DNA from: Tumebacillus avium
Lineage (GTDB): Bacteria > Bacillota > Bacilli > Tumebacillales > Tumebacillaceae
Assembly: GCF_002162355.1 (NCBI RefSeq)
Contig: NZ_CP021434.1
Coordinates: forward strand, 4,952,001-5,016,000
Reading direction: 5' to 3'
Length of the DNA stretch: 64,000 bases
Part shown: piece by piece, positions 27,308 through 35,508 of the stretch
Layout of the letters: the number at the start of each line of letters is the position of its first letter
Numbering within the stretch: the stretch's first letter is position 1
Made by a program: the position numbers and the translations under genes
The notes under the pieces: generated by a model
The model's input: the letters and a program-made list of their open reading frames with translations, nothing else
Database searches by the model: none
What the model was told of the DNA's origin: nothing

Positions 27308-28156
27308 TTACGAATTGACCAGTTCACGGTCCTCTTCTTTGATGGGTTCTTTGCCCAGATACATCCGGATGGCATTTTCCATCTCCGTCATGTTGATGTT
27401 CGTGTTGCGGCAGGGACCTTCCGGGCGCTTGTTGGCGATGGCGATCACCGGGATCGCAGCGCCGACATCCTGCACGCCTGCCATCAGGTCGCGTTCGCAA
27501 GCGACGGCGATCACGCCTTTGGGGTGCTTTTCGGCGAGCAGTTGGCGCGCCATCTGGCCGCCCGCGCAGATGTGGAAGTCCACATCGTATTTGGCTGTCA
27601 CCTTCTTGATGTCCTCGCGCGTCCCCGGGTCGAGACAGCGCGGCAGCAAGATCAGCAGCTCATCGCGCTGAATGTTCGCCTGGTTGACTGTGGTCAGGCG
27701 ATTGCCGACCTGCAGAATCGAGTTGGACATGCGGTCTTTGGAAATGCCAAAGACGCTGGAGATCTTCACCGTCCACGGAATGATGCTGGACAGCGCGACG
27801 TGACGCCCTTTGAAGAACGGCACAAAATTCCAGCCGGTCAGCACCGTTGCGCCGATCAGCAGAAAGACCAGATCGACCGCGCCCAGCACCCCGGCAGCTC
27901 CCATCACCACCGTGCGCATCACCCACTCCGGCAGTTCCATCAAACGCGGCTGCACCAGATACAGTCCCAGCCACGCCGCGACATTCAAGAACGACAGCGC
28001 GATTGCGGTAAAGCTGAGAAACACCCACGGCGTCGTTTCCAAGTCACCGTTGTTTTCCTCGACCTGACCAGCCCAGCCGTCCCATGTATCCCCAAGCTTG
28101 CGGGGAGCAATCTTCGTTTCTTCCGCTTCAGCGGACGTCGTTTCGACGTTTGCCAT
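27308..28156 (-). CDS. DUF116 domain protein with two membrane segments
   Basis: 282 residues. Two hydrophobic segments (about 45-70 and 82-108) are followed by the cytosolic DUF116 domain. Family motifs are LLPRCLD, the FHICAGGQMARQ region, VIAVACERDLMAG and RPEGPCRNTNI. The four conserved cysteines suggest metal or iron-sulphur binding (inference from the family). ATG 28156 follows AGGAGGG. It is divergent from a LysM gene and lies upstream of the prenyltransferase. I know no established function for the family. Confidence 0.88.
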   Translation of the reverse strand: MANVETTSAEAEETKIAPRKLGDTWDGWAGQVEENNGDLETTPWVFLSFTAIALSFLNVAAWLGLYLVQPRLMELPEWVMRTVVMGAAGVLGAVDLVFLLIGATVLTGWNFVPFFKGRHVALSSIIPWTVKISSVFGISKDRMSNSILQVGNRLTTVNQANIQRDELLILLPRCLDPGTREDIKKVTAKYDVDFHICAGGQMARQLLAEKHPKGVIAVACERDLMAGVQDVGAAIPVIAIANKRPEGPCRNTNINMTEMENAIRMYLGKEPIKEEDRELVNS

Positions 28157-28295
28157 TCCTTATCCCTCCTGCCACACATTGCCATGCTTCTATCATGCCC
28201 GAAGCGTTGCCAAGTTATTACACCCGAGGCACCAACCTTGCCCAGAGCGCATATCGTGTGAAGAGTGTACATGTCAAAGGAAGGAGCAAAAGGCG

Positions 28296-29552
28296 GTGCA
28301 TCTCTATCTCACAAAACCCGGCGATACGCTGGCAGGTGTCGCCATGCGCCATCGCGTGACACCCCAGCAGCTCATCACCTGCAACCCTCTTCCCCGTTCA
28401 CCGTTCCTGCTGCCCGGGCATATGCTTATCATCCCCTCGCAGCTCGCCGCAGCGGGCACGGAGGGTTATCATACCTGCCAAGTCAAACCGGACGACACGC
28501 TGCGAAGGGTCAGCGCGCGCACCGGTGTTCCGCTGACTTTGATCTCGCTGTGCAATGAGCTGAGCGATGAGCGCATCACCCCTGGGGAGTTTCTGCTCAT
28601 CCCCGATACATTAACACGCTCCACGGTTTCGAAAAAGCAGTTGGGGCTGCTCAGCTTCTCCCCGCTGCTGCTGCCGGATGGCACGGCAGGGCCGTTGACC
28701 TACCTCGGTGCGCAGGGCTTGCGCATCGACGCGGCAGGCAACGTGCAGGTTCCCTCTGCTGCCAAGCCCGGTCCGGACGATAGCAACCTCCGGCAGCTGT
28801 TTCTCTGCACGCTGGACGGTGCGGCGCAGATCCTGCCCGATGTCGCCAAAGCATTGCTGAGAAGCGATGACGCCAAGCTGCGCATCCTCGACCAGCTCGC
28901 TCTGGCGCTTAAACCCGCCGGCGGGGACGGCGTGATCTTCGACTGGCCGGCGATGCGCCGTGAAGACGAGGTTCCCTATCTGCAGCTGGTCAAAGAAGCG
29001 GGACGCCGGCTGCGGCCGATGGGCTATCGGGTCGGCTTGTACCTCAGCTCAGCATCACCGCTTTGCAAACGAACCTCCCTGCTTGCAGAAGTCAGCAGGG
29101 GGATCGACCACGTATTTTTTGAAGCGGTCCCAAGCGGCCGCCATGCCTCTCCTCCCCCGCCGCTAGTCGGGACAGAAGACACCCGCCTCGCCTTGCAACA
29201 GGCGCTGGAATCTCTCCCACCCGAACAGCTCTGGCTCGTGCAGCGCCCCGCCGCCGTCTACGCGGAACGGGGGCGTGCGGTGCATCGCATAACTCCGCAC
29301 GCGGCGATCGAGCTCGCCTATCTGCACGGCTCGCCGCTGCTCCGAGATTCGGCCACCGATCTGGCGTGGTTTCGCTGTCCGAACCGAGAGGGGGGACACT
29401 CTGTGTGGCTTGAAGATATGAAGAGCTTTGTCCGCAAACTGGAGATCCTGGAGAACATGAAGCTCCAAGGCCTCGCGTTGTGGGAAGTTGGCGCTTATTT
29501 TCCGGAAGCCTGGCGCTATCTCTACGATGAGTATGAGACGCTGAACGAATAG
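28296..29552 (+). CDS. LysM protein with a GH18-like domain lacking the catalytic Glu
   Basis: 418 residues. Two LysM repeats lie at about 1-48 (LTKPGDTLAGVA) and 55-105 (CQVKPDDTLRRVS). The rest resembles the GH18 domain of spore germination hydrolases such as YaaH/SleL. The GH18 signature normally ends DGVxxDWE, but here it reads DGVIFDWP, with Pro218 replacing the proton-donating Glu, so hydrolysis is unlikely. No signal peptide is present, as with spore-coat or cortex enzymes. The start is GTG 28296, about ten bases after AAGGAAGGAG. A bidirectional terminator follows. A binding or structural role in the spore is plausible, but this is inference. Confidence 0.82.
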   Translation: MHLYLTKPGDTLAGVAMRHRVTPQQLITCNPLPRSPFLLPGHMLIIPSQLAAAGTEGYHTCQVKPDDTLRRVSARTGVPLTLISLCNELSDERITPGEFLLIPDTLTRSTVSKKQLGLLSFSPLLLPDGTAGPLTYLGAQGLRIDAAGNVQVPSAAKPGPDDSNLRQLFLCTLDGAAQILPDVAKALLRSDDAKLRILDQLALALKPAGGDGVIFDWPAMRREDEVPYLQLVKEAGRRLRPMGYRVGLYLSSASPLCKRTSLLAEVSRGIDHVFFEAVPSGRHASPPPPLVGTEDTRLALQQALESLPPEQLWLVQRPAAVYAERGRAVHRITPHAAIELAYLHGSPLLRDSATDLAWFRCPNREGGHSVWLEDMKSFVRKLEILENMKLQGLALWEVGAYFPEAWRYLYDEYETLNE

Positions 29553-29560
29553 AAGCCACG

Positions 29561-29602
29561 AAAAAAGCTCTGCCTCTCCAAGAAGAGAGACAGAGCTTTT
29601 TC
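29561..29602. terminator. Bidirectional terminator
   Basis: AAAAAGCTCTG...CTCTC and GAGAG...CAGAGCTTTTT form a long stem with a 6-nt loop, between two convergent genes. Confidence 0.9.
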
Positions 29603-30058
29603 TTATGCTTGCGACAGGCCAAGAACCTGTTCGATCTTCGGCTGCAGCTTCTCGAAACCGCGGTCGCCCGCCGTACGGAAGAACAGCTTGCCTTCTTTAT
29701 CGAACAAGAAGAATGCCGGAACATACTCGTTTTGGAATGCTTCGGCCATCTTGTGCAGGTTGTCGATCGCGACCGGATGCGTGATCCCGTACTTCGCGAT
29801 GTCTTCCTTCACCTTCTCGATGTCGGTGTCCGCTTCATAGCGCGGGAAGTGAACGCCCACCATCTGCAAACCGTGCTCTTTGTACTTGTCACGGTAGGAG
29901 ATCAGGAGGTTCATCGTCTCGTGACAGATATGGCACGAGACCGCCCAGAAGTGGACAAGCACATACTTGTCAGAGAGATCGGCCGGAAGCAGATCCTGAT
30001 GGAACCACTCGGTGGCTCCGGTCAGTTCCGGACGCTCAGAGCCTAAGCGCATCGGCAT
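29603..30058 (-). CDS. TlpA/ResA-like thioredoxin-fold protein
   Basis: 151 residues with a thioredoxin fold. The active site CHIC lies near residue 43 in HFWAVSCHICHETMN, and the cis-Pro region is EYVPAFFLFDKEG. No signal peptide or lipobox is present, so it acts in the cytosol, unlike ResA. It follows the peroxiredoxin gene by 30 bp in one operon, which suggests that it reduces the peroxiredoxin or shares its stress response (inference). A terminator follows. Confidence 0.88.
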   Translation of the reverse strand: MPMRLGSERPELTGATEWFHQDLLPADLSDKYVLVHFWAVSCHICHETMNLLISYRDKYKEHGLQMVGVHFPRYEADTDIEKVKEDIAKYGITHPVAIDNLHKMAEAFQNEYVPAFFLFDKEGKLFFRTAGDRGFEKLQPKIEQVLGLSQA

Positions 30059-30088
30059 TGGAAGATACCCTCTTTCCGAATCTGGTAC

Positions 30089-30622
30089 TTACAGGGTGTT
30101 TTGACCCGGTTTCCAGTTCGCCGGGCACAGGCCGCCGGTTTGCAGCGCTTCCAGAACGCGCAGGGTCTCGTCAACGGAACGGCCCACGTTCAGGTTGTTG
30201 ACGGTAGCGTGCTGTACAACGCCTTCCGGGTCGATGATGAACAGGCCGCGCAGAGCGATGCCTTTATCTTCGAGCAGAACGCCGTAAGCGCGAGCGCAGT
30301 CCTTCGTGATGTCTGCGCCGAGCGGGTAGTTCAGCTGGCCCAGGCCGTTTTGTTCGCGCGGAGTGTTGATCCATGCACGGTGGGAGTGGATGGAGTCAAC
30401 CGATACGCCGAGGATTTCAGCGTCGAGATCTGCGAACTCTTGAGCGCGGTCGCTCATCGCGGTGATCTCAGTCGGGCAAACGAAAGTAAAGTCGAGCGGA
30501 TAGAAGAAGAGAACCAGCCATTTGCCACGGTAATCTTCAAGAGTTACCGAGACATCAAGGGTCTCCAGGTTTTTCGTGGACAACATGTTAAAATTCGGTG
30601 CTGCGGATCCAACCAACGGCAT
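30089..30622 (-). CDS. Typical 2-Cys peroxiredoxin (AhpC/TSA family)
   Basis: Thiol peroxidase of 177 residues that reduces hydrogen and organic peroxides. The peroxidatic Cys is in DFTFVCPTE near residue 50. The resolving Cys is in GGLCPANW near the C-terminus, which marks the typical 2-Cys class. The ATG follows GAGGAGG. It is the first gene of an operon with the TlpA-like protein and has a good sigma-A promoter. No ahpF lies beside it, so another reductant is needed. Confidence 0.95.
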   Translation of the reverse strand: MPLVGSAAPNFNMLSTKNLETLDVSVTLEDYRGKWLVLFFYPLDFTFVCPTEITAMSDRAQEFADLDAEILGVSVDSIHSHRAWINTPREQNGLGQLNYPLGADITKDCARAYGVLLEDKGIALRGLFIIDPEGVVQHATVNNLNVGRSVDETLRVLEALQTGGLCPANWKPGQNTL

Positions 30623-30659
30623 AAATGTTACCTCCTCTGGATATGTATGCTACCTCATA

Positions 30660-30688
30660 ATTGTAGACATACCAATCGTTTTTAGCAA
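30660..30688 (-). promoter_or_regulatory. Promoter of the peroxiredoxin operon
   Basis: TTGCTA (30683-30688) and TACAAT (30660-30665) on the minus strand are 17 bp apart, with the ribosome binding site downstream. No convincing PerR box was found. Confidence 0.6.
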
Positions 30689-30781
30689 GAACTTACGGCG
30701 CAAAATGTGAGCCTGATTACTTGCCCCCGTTATGAATTCCCTTCCGGCTAGGCAAACTATACCCGAACAGGAGGGATTTGC

Positions 30782-31150
30782 GTGAAACTGCTGGTAAAGC
30801 TGATGGTGGTCTTTGCGACGATTTATGCGGTTGCCGGCATGATGCGCAGCGTTCGCGTCAACCCGGCGTTCACATTTCTGTCGGCGGCGGCGATCGGACT
30901 GCTCGGCTATGCGGGCGACCGCATGCTGCTGCCGAAGATGGGCCGCGCCACGGCGATCCTCACCGATGCGCTGCTCTACGGCCTCACCTTGTTTGGGGCA
31001 TCGAAAGCCGTTGCCGGGCAAAACAGCAGCGTGACGCTCCCGTACATCGGGCTGGTCTCGGCCGCGCTCGGCGGTTTTGAAGGCTTGTTCCATGAATGGG
31101 TGTATGACCGTGAAGCGCACGAAGAGCCAAAAGGGGGCATGGTGCATTGA
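30782..31150 (+). CDS. DUF2512 family membrane protein (YndM-like)
   Basis: 122 residues with four predicted membrane segments, and motifs typical of DUF2512: RVNPAFTFLSAAAIGLLGYAGDRMLLP and FEGLFHEWVYDR. Its function is unknown. The start is GTG 30782, six bases after AGGAGGG. It heads a three-gene operon; the next gene overlaps it by 4 bp. Confidence 0.85.
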   Translation: MKLLVKLMVVFATIYAVAGMMRSVRVNPAFTFLSAAAIGLLGYAGDRMLLPKMGRATAILTDALLYGLTLFGASKAVAGQNSSVTLPYIGLVSAALGGFEGLFHEWVYDREAHEEPKGGMVH

Positions 31151-31536
31151 CACGCGTAGTCTGTTCCGTCAACACTTGCACGCACTACATGGCGGGCGAT
31201 CTCTGCAGCGCCCGCAACATCGACATCATGCATGAAGAGGAAGGCCGCATGTCGGCGATCGCCGACCAGACGATGTGCAAAACGTTCCACGATGCCGCAG
31301 GCATCACTTCCTACCTTGGTTCGGCCGACAACATCAACATCACCGGTACGCTGATGGAGCTGACCATGCCCGGCCATCACCTCGATCCGTCGATCGACTG
31401 CACAGTCGCGTCCTGCGTCTATTGGGACGAAGGCAGACGCTGCACCGCCAAGGCGATCGAAGTGACCGGCATGCAGGCCAACGAGTGCCAGGATACGAAC
31501 TGCCGGACGTTCGAACGCCGCGAAGGAGGGATTTGA
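31147..31536 (+). CDS. Protein with two DUF1540 domains
   Basis: 129 residues containing two copies of the four-cysteine DUF1540 motif: Cys6, 11, 20 and 44, and Cys85, 90, 99 and 119. The spacing suggests metal binding, probably zinc (inference). The start is TTG 31147, overlapping the stop of the DUF2512 gene by 4 bp, so translation is coupled. DUF1540 genes are common in spore formers, and their role is unknown. Confidence 0.88.
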   Translation: MTRVVCSVNTCTHYMAGDLCSARNIDIMHEEEGRMSAIADQTMCKTFHDAAGITSYLGSADNINITGTLMELTMPGHHLDPSIDCTVASCVYWDEGRRCTAKAIEVTGMQANECQDTNCRTFERREGGI

Positions 31537-31538
31537 CG

Positions 31539-31760
31539 GTGAATTCCCATGAACTCGGCTATGAGCTGACCCTCAAAGAGATCGACAACGAGGCCAGCTA
31601 CGAGCCGCTCGAACTCTGCGGCCTCTCCGGGCTCGGCATCGATCGCATGAAAAGCCTGCTCGACAACGGCGTCCTCCCCAGCGACGACTCCCGCCGCGTG
31701 CGCGGACGCGACTTCCTGAACTGGGTCGACCAGAATGACCTTCCTGTGAAAAAACAATAA
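31539..31760 (+). CDS. Small protein of unknown function, 73 residues
   Basis: GTG 31539 lies eight bases after AAGGAGGG and two bases after the DUF1540 gene, so it is the third gene of the operon. The product is acidic with one cysteine. The second half (GIDRMKSLLDNGVLPSDDSRRVRGRDFLNWVDQ) looks like the helix-turn-helix of excisionase-type proteins, but the match is too weak to call. A terminator follows directly. Confidence 0.75.
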   Translation: MNSHELGYELTLKEIDNEASYEPLELCGLSGLGIDRMKSLLDNGVLPSDDSRRVRGRDFLNWVDQNDLPVKKQ

Positions 31761-31788
31761 AAAGAGCGCCTCCAGGGCGCTCTTTTTT
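31761..31788 (+). terminator. Terminator of the DUF2512-DUF1540 operon
   Basis: AAAGAGCGCC and GGGCGCTCTTTTTT around TCCA make a classic intrinsic terminator. Confidence 0.92.
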
Positions 31789-31800
31789 CAAGAGGTGGCC

Positions 31801-32433
31801 ATGATGCGCGATTACGAAGTGTACCCGCTGGAAACAGCACAAGCGGATGAGTTTCTGCAAAAGTGGGCGTATCTCTCTGTGCCGTTTGAAGAGCAGCAGC
31901 CAGGGCAAATCGCAGCCTATATGCGGGAGCACCCTCCCTTTCTCACCGTTGTACATCCAACCTTCCGCGCTGACCATGCGGAACAATGGCACCCTGCGAT
32001 CACCTCGATCATCGGCCGCGAACACAGCGGCTTTTTCTTCGATTGGAACAGTGATGAACAAGAACTGCAAGCATGTACGCCAGCAGGCATGACCTTGAAT
32101 TATCTCCGCGTTTCGGAAGATCCCAAGCATTATGTGCTGGTCGAATGGTCAGATCGCTTGCTGCAAACTGTACCATGCGGCTCCAGTATTTTAAACGCGC
32201 TCTGGGTGTTTGGCTTTCAAGGCTATGTCTGCCAAAAAGAGCATAGGGCCGAATTTGCATCGTTTGCCGGGGCGCACAACATCACGCTTGACGGCATCAA
32301 ACGCTATTTTGAGATCGCCCCTTTTTATTGGAACTGGGCGTTTGACAATGACAATGACGAAATCTACTTCCTCTCCTATCGCTATCAGGCCGATTGGATT
32401 CGCAACCGCCTGGCAACGATCAAAAAGAGCTGA
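31801..32433 (+). CDS. Protein of unknown function, 210 residues
   Basis: Soluble protein with no signal peptide or membrane segment and many aromatic residues (FYWNWAFDNDNDEIYFLSYRY). I recognise no domain. The start is ATG 31801, after AGAGGTGG, and an ATG one codon later is equally possible. It stands alone behind a terminator, and its own stop lies inside the next terminator. Codon use matches the neighbours. Confidence 0.75.
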   Translation: MMRDYEVYPLETAQADEFLQKWAYLSVPFEEQQPGQIAAYMREHPPFLTVVHPTFRADHAEQWHPAITSIIGREHSGFFFDWNSDEQELQACTPAGMTLNYLRVSEDPKHYVLVEWSDRLLQTVPCGSSILNALWVFGFQGYVCQKEHRAEFASFAGAHNITLDGIKRYFEIAPFYWNWAFDNDNDEIYFLSYRYQADWIRNRLATIKKS

Positions 32434-32458
32434 TGCAAACGCATCAGCTCTCTCTTGT
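32424..32458 (+). terminator. Terminator overlapping the stop codon
   Basis: AAGAGCTGATGC and GCATCAGCTCT form the stem around AAAC, followed by a pyrimidine-rich tail. The TGA stop is in the left arm. Confidence 0.75.
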
Positions 32459-32463
32459 TATTG

Positions 32464-32673
32464 TTACATTCCCAATTGAAAATCCGGCAGATCCATGTTC
32501 AACTGCGGCTGTGGACGGTCGTCGTACGCGATCAGGGAACCGTCTTCTTCCACCTGGAACAGTTTCACTTCATCTCCGGAGATGCTGAACTCCATAAAGC
32601 AGCCCCAGCAATAAAACTGGTGCGTGCCAATCTTTCCGATATCGCGGCAGTTACAATGAGGGCAACGGGACAT
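32464..32673 (-). CDS. Small zinc-ribbon-like protein, 69 residues
   Basis: Cysteine pairs CPHC (4-7) and CWGC (22-25) form a probable zinc ribbon, followed by an acidic tail. It has no DNA-binding domain. The ATG follows AGGAGG. It lies 14 bp downstream of the PRC-barrel gene in the same operon. I do not recognise a named family. Confidence 0.8.
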   Translation of the reverse strand: MSRCPHCNCRDIGKIGTHQFYCWGCFMEFSISGDEVKLFQVEEDGSLIAYDDRPQPQLNMDLPDFQLGM

Positions 32674-32687
32674 AGGTGGGTACCTCC

Positions 32688-33188
32688 TTAGAATTCCTCC
32701 GCCAGCTCCGTGTCGGCCGGCACCAACAAGGTATCTTGTCCCACCATGATCTCCGGGTGGGCATGCAGCACTTTCCGGCCTTCTTTCAGATCGACCAGAA
32801 AGCCTTCCGATACCTCGTACCCCACTATTGTGTTCAGATTTTCATCCAAGTAAACATCTTCCACCGTTCCCAGGTAGGTGCCGTCCTGGGTCAGCACCTC
32901 TTTGCCGACAAAATGCACATCGCCTTGGATGAGGCTGCGGATCAGGCCGGTCTCGTCGCGAAACTCTTCGATCTCGTTGTCCTGCAGAATCGTGACCGCA
33001 TCTTGTCCGAGCGCATGAAGCTTCGCTTTCGGCAAAATCTTGCTCGCCGTCAGCACCGTTCCTTTGGTCAGCAAGAGCGAATGAAAGGTTCCTTCGGCCG
33101 AAAAAAGCACATCGCGCACTTCCCCGATATGCTCGCCTCGCCCCAGCTCCACCACCGGCAAACCCACCAGATCTCTCGCTTTCCTCAT
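32688..33188 (-). CDS. PRC-barrel domain protein (YrrD-like)
   Basis: 166 residues with two PRC-barrel segments: KARDLVGLPVVELGRGEHIGEVRDVLF and FVGKEVLTQDGTYLGTVEDVYLDE. B. subtilis YrrD has the same arrangement and lies in the same chromosomal area. Its function is unknown. ATG 33188 has AAGGAGG six bases upstream; longer reading frames begin inside the desulfurase gene. The gene is 19 bp after the cysteine desulfurase and probably in its operon. Confidence 0.85.
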   Translation of the reverse strand: MRKARDLVGLPVVELGRGEHIGEVRDVLFSAEGTFHSLLLTKGTVLTASKILPKAKLHALGQDAVTILQDNEIEEFRDETGLIRSLIQGDVHFVGKEVLTQDGTYLGTVEDVYLDENLNTIVGYEVSEGFLVDLKEGRKVLHAHPEIMVGQDTLLVPADTELAEEF

Positions 33189-33207
33189 ACACAGCCTCCT
33201 TCCGCCT

Positions 33208-34341
33208 TTATCGCCGTTGCAGGCGCGCCACGATCTCCACCACTTTTTCTGCCGCTGCCCGCACCTCTTCTTCTGTATTCTGTCCCGAAAAAGAGAATCG
33301 AATCGCCGAGCGTACACATTCCTCCCCCAGCCCCATCGCCACCAGCACATGGGACGGCTGCAAGGACCCGGACGTGCAGGCCGACCCGCTCGAAGCCATG
33401 ATCCCCGCCATGTCGAGGTTCATCAAGATCCGCTCCGCCGGAGCGCCCGGAAACGTCACGTTCAAAATCGACGGCACCGCCCCCTCCGGCGAATTGACCT
33501 GCAGATTCTCCACGCCTGCCCGCAGCACGGCGAGCATCGTCTCGCGCAGCCCGGTGATCTGTTCATAACGCGCTTCCCGCTGCTCGACAGCCCGCTGCAC
33601 CGCGAGGCCGAGGCCAACGATGCCGGGCAGGTTCTCCGTCCCGGCGCGGCGCTTGTACTCCTGCGATCCGCCGTGCTGGGTCGGCTTCCAATACAGCCCG
33701 CGGCGCACGTACAGCGCACCGACCCCTTTTGGCCCGTGCAGCTTGTGCCCGGAGATCGACAGCAGGTCGATGCCCAGCGCATCGACATCGATCTGCAGCA
33801 GTCCCATCGCCTGCACCGCATCGGTGTGGAAAACGATGCCCCGCTCGCGGGTCAACCGACCGATCTCGCCGATCGGCTGCACCGCGCCCGTCTCATTGTT
33901 CACCGCCATCACCGAGACCAGCGTCGTGTCGTCGCACAGCGCCGCCGCGATGTCATCGACGCGCACGATGCCGTCCGCACCTGGCGGCACAAATGTCACC
34001 TCATAGCCCATCTCCTGCAAAAACTCATATGTATGCAGCACCGCATGATGCTCGATCGTCGTCGTGACGATATGTTTTCCTTGCTCCTTGTACCCGATCG
34101 CCGTGCCGATGATCGCCGCATTGTCCGCTTCGGTGCCGCCGCTGGTGAAGACGATTTCGTTTGGCTTGGCGTTGATCGCCTGCGCCACCTGCTCCCGCGC
34201 CCGCTCCACCGCGCCTTTGGCCTGCCGCCCGGAAGCGTGCACGCTGGACGGATTGCCATAGATGTCGCGGAAGTACGGCTGCATCGCATCCAGCACTTCT
34301 TGCGAGACGGGCGTCGTCGCCGCATTGTCCAGATAGATCAC
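33208..34341 (-). CDS. Cysteine desulfurase (NifS/IscS family)
   Basis: PLP enzyme that takes sulphur from cysteine for tRNA thiolation or Fe-S assembly, 377 residues. The N-terminus IYLDNAATTP is canonical. The PLP Lys is in SISGHKLHGPKG, and the persulfide Cys is in SSGSACTSGS. I chose GTG 34341 as start because it gives the usual N-terminus and lies seven bases after GAGGGG; ATG 34350 abuts that site. In B. subtilis yrvO follows cymR and precedes trmU. Here a terminator separates it from cymR, and a YrrD-like gene follows in place of trmU. Confidence 0.95.
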   Translation of the reverse strand: MIYLDNAATTPVSQEVLDAMQPYFRDIYGNPSSVHASGRQAKGAVERAREQVAQAINAKPNEIVFTSGGTEADNAAIIGTAIGYKEQGKHIVTTTIEHHAVLHTYEFLQEMGYEVTFVPPGADGIVRVDDIAAALCDDTTLVSVMAVNNETGAVQPIGEIGRLTRERGIVFHTDAVQAMGLLQIDVDALGIDLLSISGHKLHGPKGVGALYVRRGLYWKPTQHGGSQEYKRRAGTENLPGIVGLGLAVQRAVEQREARYEQITGLRETMLAVLRAGVENLQVNSPEGAVPSILNVTFPGAPAERILMNLDMAGIMASSGSACTSGSLQPSHVLVAMGLGEECVRSAIRFSFSGQNTEEEVRAAAEKVVEIVARLQRR

Positions 34342-34370
34342 ACAGATCATCCCCCTCACTGCTAGTATGA

Positions 34371-34397
34371 CAAAAAGGTATGTGTTTTCCACATACC
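34371..34397 (-). terminator. Terminator of cymR
   Basis: On the minus strand GGTATGTG and CACATACC pair around GAAAA, followed by TTTTTG. Confidence 0.88.
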
Positions 34398-34433
34398 CAA
34401 GCGAGAAAACTGATGTAGCTGTAGCTGAAGTTC

Positions 34434-34841
34434 CTAGATGTAGAACATGATCGTGTCTTTGCCAAAGCGCTTTTTATCAATGAGATCCTGCAGCGTCGTG
34501 CCGTCCAGCACATCATTGATCGAGCTGCGCACTTTCTCCCACAGCTCAGCCAGCTCCTCCTCCGGATCATCGACGATCGTGATCGGCCCTTCCAGCACGC
34601 GGATGATGTCGCCGACGGTGATCTCATGCGGCGCTTTCGCCAGCACGTACCCGCCATATGCGCCGCGAATCGAGCGCACCAGACCGGCGTTGCGCAGCGG
34701 CGCGATCAACTGCTCCAGATAATGCTCCGACAGCGACTGGCGCTCCGCCACCGATTTTAATGAGACGGGACCCTCTCCGAAAAACATGCCCAAATCGATC
34801 ATCAACGTGATGCCATAGCGTCCTTTAGTGGATAATTTCAT
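34434..34841 (-). CDS. cymR: Rrf2 family regulator CymR (cysteine metabolism repressor)
   Basis: 135 residues with the Rrf2 winged helix: MKLSTKGRYGITLMIDL, SLKSVAERQSLSEHYLEQLIAPLRNAGLVRS and RGAYGGYVLAK. It has no cysteines, so it cannot bind a 2Fe-2S cluster like IscR, which fits CymR, the partner of CysK. Position between rarA and the cysteine desulfurase matches B. subtilis. Its start overlaps the end of the YczE-like gene by 17 bp. Confidence 0.93.
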   Translation of the reverse strand: MKLSTKGRYGITLMIDLGMFFGEGPVSLKSVAERQSLSEHYLEQLIAPLRNAGLVRSIRGAYGGYVLAKAPHEITVGDIIRVLEGPITIVDDPEEELAELWEKVRSSINDVLDGTTLQDLIDKKRFGKDTIMFYI

Positions 34842-35508
34842 GCTTGACCTCTCTCCTCTCTACATACGGTCCAACCACGCGCTCCGCCCATTTGATGCCC
34901 CACTCGGTCGGATGCCCGATCAATAGTGAAAACAAAACGGTGCCGACCCCAAACGGGCCGCCCAGCACGATCCCGACCAGAACAACTGCCACTTCGATCA
35001 TCGTCCGCACCCAGCGGATCGCGATGCCGGTGCGCTGATGCAGCGACAGCATCAGCCAGTCGCGGGGCCCGGCCCCTAATTTGCAAGCTATATAGATACC
35101 CACGCCATACCCGGTACAGAGCAGCCCCAGCATAAACTGCGGCCATTGCTGCCACCAGACGTCAGGCGCCGGGATCAGGTTAAAAATCAGATCGCAATAC
35201 AAGCCGACCAGCGCAATGTTCAGCAGACAGCCGAGCGTCGGGCGGCTGCGCGCCAGCCAGCAGGCCAACACGAGCAGGAAAATCCCCGACACCTGCTGCG
35301 CCGTGCCAAAGGTCAGCGGCGTATGCAAGGTCAGCGCCATGTGAAACACATCCCACGGCGAAGTGCCGAGCCCGGCACGCACAATGCTGACAAATCCGAT
35401 GCACATCACCAGGAATCCGATGTTCAGCATGATCATGCGGCGCAGATGAAACTTCCACGAAGCTTCATAAAACACATGCCCGTTAGTGTTTGTTTCCAGT
35501 TGCACCAT
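34825..35508 (-). CDS. YczE/YitT-type membrane protein
   Basis: 227 residues with about five membrane segments and motifs typical of the YczE group: IVRAGLGTSPWDVFHMAL, KLGAGPRDWLMLSL and GGPFGVGTVLFSLLIGHPTEW. In Bacillus, yczE lies beside sfp, and in B. amyloliquefaciens it is needed for bacillomycin D production. The NRPS operon in the same window is therefore of interest, but a link is only inferred. The ATG shares one base with the rarA stop (TAATG), indicating coupling. Confidence 0.85.
   Translation of the reverse strand: MVQLETNTNGHVFYEASWKFHLRRMIMLNIGFLVMCIGFVSIVRAGLGTSPWDVFHMALTLHTPLTFGTAQQVSGIFLLVLACWLARSRPTLGCLLNIALVGLYCDLIFNLIPAPDVWWQQWPQFMLGLLCTGYGVGIYIACKLGAGPRDWLMLSLHQRTGIAIRWVRTMIEVAVVLVGIVLGGPFGVGTVLFSLLIGHPTEWGIKWAERVVGPYVERREVKHEIIH

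Noticed and set aside
30623..30690. PerR box before the peroxiredoxin gene
   Set aside because: The best candidate has too many mismatches to the palindrome; only the promoter is reported.
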